Origin: Aporrectodea caliginosa
Lineage: Eukaryota; Annelida; Clitellata; Crassiclitellata; Lumbricidae
Length of the DNA: 64,000 nucleotides
Assembly: GCA_020284085.1 (NCBI GenBank)
Contig: JACEVL010000934.1
Span: 1-64,000 of the forward strand
Reading direction: 5' to 3'
The translations under genes and the position numbers were made by a program. Of this stretch, positions 58,031 through 64,000 are shown one piece after another; positions within the stretch are counted from its first letter, which is position 1, and each line of letters starts with the position of its first letter. A model generated the notes under the pieces. That model made no database searches. It worked only from the letters and a program-made list of their open reading frames with translations, and was not told the origin of the DNA.

Positions 58031-60129
58031 CTTATGACAGCTCTCATTAATTGATATATTTACAAGTTGACAACTGAAATTGATAGTCACAATGCAGAGG
58101 ACAGTGTATGGCTGTACACTTTGCATGATTGTTAGTTCTCATGAATTGCAGCTTGCAGTTAGAGTAGTGGGTGGGTATAGCATCTATAAGTGACATTGAG
58201 TACATAAGCTGCATAAGTGGACATCACAACAACGACATCCATCACTTCTAATCCTACCATGCACAACGCTCCACCGTCAAGCGAATTGGCAATAGAGCAA
58301 AATCAGGAACAAATAAAAAAATCAGAGAAAACGAGCTCGCGAGTAGGGTGCTCCATAAAATTAAATGTTAAAAATTCATTGCTCCCGGGCATTTTCCTAT
58401 GCATCTCATACAAATGAGTCTAAAATCCAAATTTTAGGCTTTTACATTAAGGCTAAGCCTTGCCCCCAGCACGATGAAGTTTTAACAATATTCGCAATTT
58501 TTCGGTTGAAGACACAAATTACCGGTATTTAAGTATATATGAAAACACTAATATGTTTCATATTTATTGGCCAGAACATGAAAGGTAGGTTGCAAGTACA
58601 AATACAGTAATGAGGTCTTAAGTACCTGTACAAATACTTAAGTATCAAGTACAAGTACGAGTACAAGTACTAAGGTCTCGAGTACAAGTACACATGGCTA
58701 CTGCAAGAACAAGGATTTACTTCCTTGACAAAGCAATGGTGTATTGCCACATGCACTCATTTATAATTTTGCTTTTTTGAGAAATATAATGGATGTGAGC
58801 ATCTTGTCACTCAGATTCGATCAAAACTGTTTTAATATCAAACTAAACACACTTTCAACCGGAGCGCTATATGCAGGCACACTCACAACTTTAAACTTTG
58901 GTTTGTCAAGAACAGTTTTGCAGCATTCCAAACGTCCAAACAATCAATTTCATCAAAGTCATCATGGCCTCTGATATTCAACCAGGTTGTCACTTGTGAT
59001 GATAAGGTGCTCGGTTTCACAGAAGATCGTGTACAGTAGTGACCAAATAGCTTAAACTTTTTTGATGCATGAGGTCTGAAGTTTCGGTTGCTGCAACCGT
59101 ATCTCTGATTATCGTGCCAAAATGAGACGTTTGTGTAGCACCTGCTCCACCACTGCCAAAGAAAATTGATGTGTTCCCCAACAAAGCATGTGTCTCATTC
59201 ACATAAGACATAATCATATCTGCACACATTAAATAAGAACATACAAGTTGTAGGCAGTCTTTGCCTATTGGAGCAACACAAAGAAATTGCCTTAATTAGC
59301 GTTTTACGTAAAACAGAAAAGTGATTCGCAAATGACTACGGTACCTAAGTGGCCTAACTAAGCGCATTTTGATACAGATGACAATGTTTCCTTAACAGAG
59401 CTATATGCACCATCTCGCACACGCAGCGGAAGACTTTTTCGAGAGGAACTTGGAACACAGAGGAACATAGAAAACTCACAATTTTCACAAGTGAGTCCCA
59501 TTCACACATGAATTCCATGTATAAGTTTAGTGGTTTATTCCTAGATGTCCTATAGTACAATTCATAAAATGCATTATTTCGGTGAATAAGCTGGTTTCCC
59601 TATCGCGGCTTTCGTATGGTGCTGAGAAAGTTACATTTACATTATAGTCCAACGGATAAGCAAAAAAATCGTGCAAAAGTGGAAGAGAAGTTGATTTTTG
59701 GAGTAAGTACGCCTAACATGTTGTAGAAGAGATCTAGGAGTCAAGCCACGCCGTAAAATTAAAATTTGAAGTAATATTAATCCATTTTGTGCGTTGAGCG
59801 ATAATAGGTGATTTTACCTATACAACACTAGTTTACTGTAAACTGTGCGTTTTCGTATATTGACATTTCGTATTACAACAACGTCGCTAAAACAATTTTT
59901 CACAATCTAACTGCAGAATTAGTTAAATTTAAGGTAAACTTGCGCTTTAGGGTCCAGATTTTGAAGATTTTCAAATGATAACCCTAACCCTGACCCTAAC
60001 TGACCCTCACGACGCTGAACCTGACCCTAAATGACCCTCACGACGCCATTAGTTCCATTGAACTAGGCTGATTAGGTCAATGTGTGATCTCTTATAATAC
60101 GCACTGCCTTCCAATATGGGTGTCATTAC
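58031..60129. other. No gene recognised
   Basis: Non-coding. An aagtacaagtac cluster at 58585-58695 resembles MITE subterminal repeats, but no flanking duplication was found. A short ccctaaccctgaccctaact region at 59982-60050 is a local degenerate duplication. Confidence 0.45.
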
Positions 60130-63100
60130 AACCTAAGTATGCAACTTACATACTTACCTTTCATGTTATTGTGTATCTGCCAACGATTTTCTATACTGTA
60201 TCTTCACCCATCTACTGACCGAACGCTCCTCATTGCTCTCTATCAGCGCTCTAAAGTCATACATGACCTAAAGCTGACTGTTCTGTTCTTTCGCACATTA
60301 ATGATGATGCTCATGATGGGTATAAACACTTATGTAGCTTATGTAAATCTGTTAATCACTGCACCTGTGGCACGCTAAGATCAGAATTTGTGAATTTTAC
60401 TGCTAGCATCTTCCCATTCAATCACATTGAAAATGACCAGGAATTCAAGGGCGCTATATTGAATTCCACACAAGAATCGATCACCCAGTCCATGCAAAAC
60501 TTACCAACTGACATAGTTTTTAATCCATTTGAGCAATATGAAGAAGGCTCTGCACTACTGACAGATACTGATATAGACCCAGACACTAACTACTTCAATA
60601 CGAAGACATTATGTACTAGCAAATATGTCACTATAGAAGAAATTAACACTGCATTACACCCATCGAATAGTCAAACGTTTTCCATATTACATCTGAATTG
60701 TAGAAGCTTATTTCACAAGCTCACAGACATCCAATTGCTCCTGCTCCAATCTAAGGCCACTGTTTTAGCTGTAACAGAAACTTGGCTCAATAAAACATCA
60801 GCCGACACTATATACATCCCTGGCTATGTATTTGTAAGTAAATGTAGAGAAAATGGAAAGGGGAGGTGTTGGTTTCTTTGTTAGGGACACTATTGCATTT
60901 GAGGTAATTGATACTGACTGGTCGTCACCCAAGCATGGATCTTATGAGAGCATGTTTATAAAAATAAAGCAGACTAAGGGTAAAGATGGCATAATTGGCG
61001 CAATATATCGTCCGCCAGGTACCGACCCAGACATTTTTAATCAGGAACTGGATTCCTTACTGGTGCATCTGTCTCGTACAAGTAGCCGTGCATTCCTCGC
61101 AGGAGACTTTAACCTGGACTTGCTTAAAATTGATAACCATCGGCCTACACGTGCATTCTTTAATACCTTAAACTCATACCACTTTATGCCATCCATAGTA
61201 AGACCTACACGTATTACCTCTGACTCGGCTACTTTGATAGATAATATCTTTACGAATGAAATTACATATAGCCTCGAGTCAGCAATAATAATTAACGATA
61301 TTTCAGATCACCTGCCCGTTATTTTACAATGCAGTTTGGCGCAACCCAAAGTTGACCAATCCCTCACCTATGCAAACAGGACAATTAATGACCAGGCCAA
61401 AGCTAAATTTAGTGCTTCACTGAAATCTGCTGAATGGGACACTGTAATCGATGCTTGTAATCATAATGACCCTTCAATGGCGTATACTTTATTCATTGAC
61501 AAATACAAGCACCTGTACGATACAGCTTTTCCAATTGTTCACTGTACGACTAATAAGCGACACGTATATAAGCAGCCTTGGATGAGTAAAGCGTTATTTA
61601 AATCATGCAACGTAAAGGATCGTCTCTACTTGAAATATATTAAACACCCGACTCCAGCAAATAGAGCTAGCTTCGTCTCTTATAGAAATAGGTTTAAACA
61701 GATAAGGAGGGCCGCTGAGAGGACGTACTACACTGACCGAATTATGAACTGTGAAAATGACTTGAAAAAGACCTGGACTATTATTAAAACGCTGCTAAGT
61801 AAAAACGATATTTCTTTGGCTGTTGACTCTTTTCTTATAGATAACATAGAAGTCACTGATAAGGCAGTCATCGCTAATAAATTTAACAAGTTCTTTACAG
61901 AAATTGGACCGACATTGGCAGCTAATATTGGTGAATGCGAGACAAGTTTCAAACATTTCTTAAGAGACTCACCATCTTCGTCCATTGGTATTGCATTAAC
62001 TTCACCTGAAGAGATAATGTCCATTGCTAAAGAGCTTCGCTCTACACATAGCTGTGGCTTAGATGACATTAGTCCGCAATTAGCCAGACTCACATTGGAT
62101 GCTGTATCGGTACCTCTTGCACATATTATAAACTGTTCTATTGTAAATGGCATTGTTCCTAATGATTTAAAGGTTGCGAAAGTGATTCCCATTTTTAAAT
62201 CTGGCGAAAGGAATAAATTAAATAATTACAGACCCATTTCGATACTACCTTACTTCTCTAAGTTCTTCGAAAAAGTCATGTATCAAAGGCTTACGACATA
62301 TTTTACAGCAAGGAACACTTTATCGACGAACCAGTATGGTTTTCGCTCTGGGCACTCCACTTTCATGGCTCTTCTAGAATTACACACAAAAATAACTGAA
62401 GCTATGAACAACAACCTTTACTCCATTGGTATTTTTTTTGACCTATCAAAAGCATTCGATACTGTAAATCACCAAATACTCACAAAAAAACTGGAACATT
62501 ATGGAATACGTGGAGCTAGCCTTAGTTGGTTTACTGATTACCTTAGAAACAGGAAGCAATATGTATCCTACTCTGGCAACCTCTCACAACAAACAGATGT
62601 GCAATGTGGTGTCCCACAAGGTTCCATACTGGGTCCGTTGTTGTTTTTGGTGTACATTAATGATATTGCCTGCACTTCATCAATGCTTCAGTTTACACTA
62701 TTTGCTGATGATACTAATGTATTTATGTCTGATAAATCGATTGATATGTTAGTTAACAGGGTAAATGTTGAATTACAACTTGTATCAACTTGGTTTAGAG
62801 CTAACAAACTTTCTCTGAACTTGGTTAAAACGAACTTTATATTATTTCGTTCTTGTCGTAAATCAATCTCACAGTGTAACCTCAACATCAGTATTGATAA
62901 CATTACTATTACACAAGTGTCTTGTGCAAAGTTCTTAGGAGTTTATGTTGATGAACATCTGACTTGGAAGGAGCATATCGATATCATAAGCAAAAAACTG
63001 TCAAAAAATATTGGCATTATATCTCGCATTAGTTATATCCTACCGCGAAATGTACTAGTTGCCTTGTATTACTCCTTAATCTTTCCATACCTATCATACT

Positions 63101-63830
63101 GTAATATCACCTGGGCCTCAAATTATCAATCCAACTTAGCTCGACTCGTCATTCTACAAAAGCGCGCGATTCGCACTATCTGTAAACGCCCCTATGGGGA
63201 AAGTACTCATCCTTTGTTTGTCAATCTTAGGATACTGCCATTTGATTTGATTAATAAACTTCAGATTTGTATATTTATATGTTTAGATTCCAAAGGAAAC
63301 TGTTACCTGCAAATTTTCATAGGTATTTTTATCTTAACCTGGAAATACATGACCATTATACCAGATCTTGCAGTAAATATCGAACATGCTATGCACGCAC
63401 AAATATAAGACAGTTTTCTGTTTTGGTTCGTGGGCCTACTCTGTGGAACTCCTTGCCTACTGAGCTAACTTCCCTGCCTACTGTACACCATTTTAAAACA
63501 CAGTTAAAACGGTACTTGATGGAATCACTGTATTTATAACATAATTATGATGATTGGTTGATATGTATAATTTCATTGGTCTGCATGCACTACTGCACAA
63601 GCACCACGTTGTTCATTTCTGCACCGATGCACATTTTCTACTGGTTTTGATTCATGCTTTGCTGGTCTGTGTTACTATACATAAAAATAGTAATGAGAAG
63701 GGGCGGCCCTGCCAGCGGAACGATATTGTTCCTTTTGGGTTTACCCTTTGACACCATGAACTACTGCAACAAATGTACATAAACTTGTATTTTGGTTGGT
63801 GATCAATAAAGCTTGTGAATTGAATACCAA
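60130..63830 (+). mobile_element. APE-type CR1/L2/Jockey-like LINE, nearly full length
   Basis: Contains endonuclease and reverse transcriptase domains, a 3' UTR of about 290 bp and an aataaagcttgtgaattgaat end (63807-63827). A two-hairpin motif near the 3' end (GGAACgatattGTTCC then GGGTttACCC, 63717-63746) matches the LINE at 34745. The 5' boundary is uncertain; a separate open frame (60139-60378) may belong to its 5' region. Two single-base frameshifts make it inactive as it stands. Confidence 0.88.
60390..63539 (+). pseudogene. LINE endonuclease-reverse transcriptase ORF with two frameshifts
   Basis: The first segment (60390-60884) ends in the endonuclease start: FSILHLNCRSLFHKL and AVTETWLNKTSADTIY. 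A one-base loss in a G run near 60865 shifts the frame to GGVGFFVRDT (from 60856). The second segment (to 63408) continues with IYRPPGTDPDIF, AGDFNLDLL, LIDNIFTN and SDHLPV (all endonuclease motifs). It then reads NNYRPISILPYFSKFFEKVM, FFDLSKAFDTVNHQIL, CGVPQGSILGPLLFLVYIND, LFADDTNVF (catalytic, near 62700) and KFLGVYVDEHLTW. A second shift near 63250-63290 is followed by the C-terminus RGPTLWNSLPTELTSLP to 63539. Confidence 0.9.
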
Positions 63831-64000
63831 ATTTAATAGTGTGACTCTTAAATGTGCCGCTGGAATGCATAACCACAATCAAGAAACACCATTGCCGGTT
63901 TTTGTTGGTACAACTTTTTATTCTGAAACGCGAAAAAGGAAATTTCTTTAAACGTGTAGTTTAGCGTCGTAAATTATTTGATATTGCATGGGTTTTAGCG
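63831..64000. other. Right edge, nothing recognised
   Basis: Short non-coding flank of the LINE. Confidence 0.5.

Noticed and set aside
58585..58700. hAT-like element with AAGTAC repeats
   Set aside because: Candidate ends (CAGTAATGAGG and CATGGCTACTG) lack a matching 8-bp duplication.
59982..60050. Telomere-like ccctaa repeats
   Set aside because: Only a few irregular units within a short degenerate duplication; not a telomeric array.

Overview
The window looks like nuclear DNA from a marine-type invertebrate animal. The evidence is a nicotinic acetylcholine receptor (nAChR) alpha-type gene split by GT-AG introns of 1.6 to 7.6 kb, plus a very high load of non-LTR retrotransposons, tRNA-derived SINEs, small hAT-like transposons, satellites and microsatellites. 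The receptor's third membrane segment ends in a form (LNIHHKG) that I associate with invertebrate channels. The phylum cannot be fixed from this sequence. There are no rRNA genes, confident tRNA genes, CRISPR arrays or bacterial operons.

Layout. Positions 1-14,500 hold old LINE pieces, an orphan cytochrome P450 exon with an in-frame stop (5756-5922), a TA-flanked transposon (2864-3695), a hAT-like element whose left edge is an 84-bp perfect palindrome (6538-6621, element 6599-7484), a LINE split by a SINE (10193-11690), and a foldback element with an exact 9-bp target duplication (13381-14176). Positions 14,585-32,475 carry the nAChR gene on the minus strand. Five exons run from the 45-bp loop exon to the stop codon; the signal-peptide and first beta-strand exons were not found. 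Its introns contain three transposons nested inside one another (17446-18895), a 1.4-kb satellite of 20-bp monomers, a 38-bp minisatellite and a 530-bp GAT repeat. Positions 33,500-36,950 hold SINEs and a nearly complete CR1/L2/Jockey-like LINE 3' half. Positions 38,265-39,350 hold a duplicated cassette with CCAAT and TATA boxes and a small hAT-like element.

The most distinctive object is at about 48,897-52,342 on the minus strand. It is an intact 1,029-codon reverse transcriptase ORF with an unusual YLDD catalytic motif, zinc-binding motifs at both ends of the protein and a C-terminal restriction-like endonuclease motif (RPD...D). The element lies inside a TAA/ATT microsatellite, with a second copy of its 3' end in the same tract. 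That arrangement suggests a retrotransposon that targets TAA repeats. A decayed relative lies at about 56,890-57,400. The window closes with a long APE-type LINE (60390-63830) broken by two frameshifts.

Few host genes are visible, so there is no functional gene neighbourhood. The biology here is mostly interaction among mobile elements: LINEs supplying 3' tails to SINEs, MITE-like elements inserting into LINEs and into each other, and a repeat-targeting retrotransposon.
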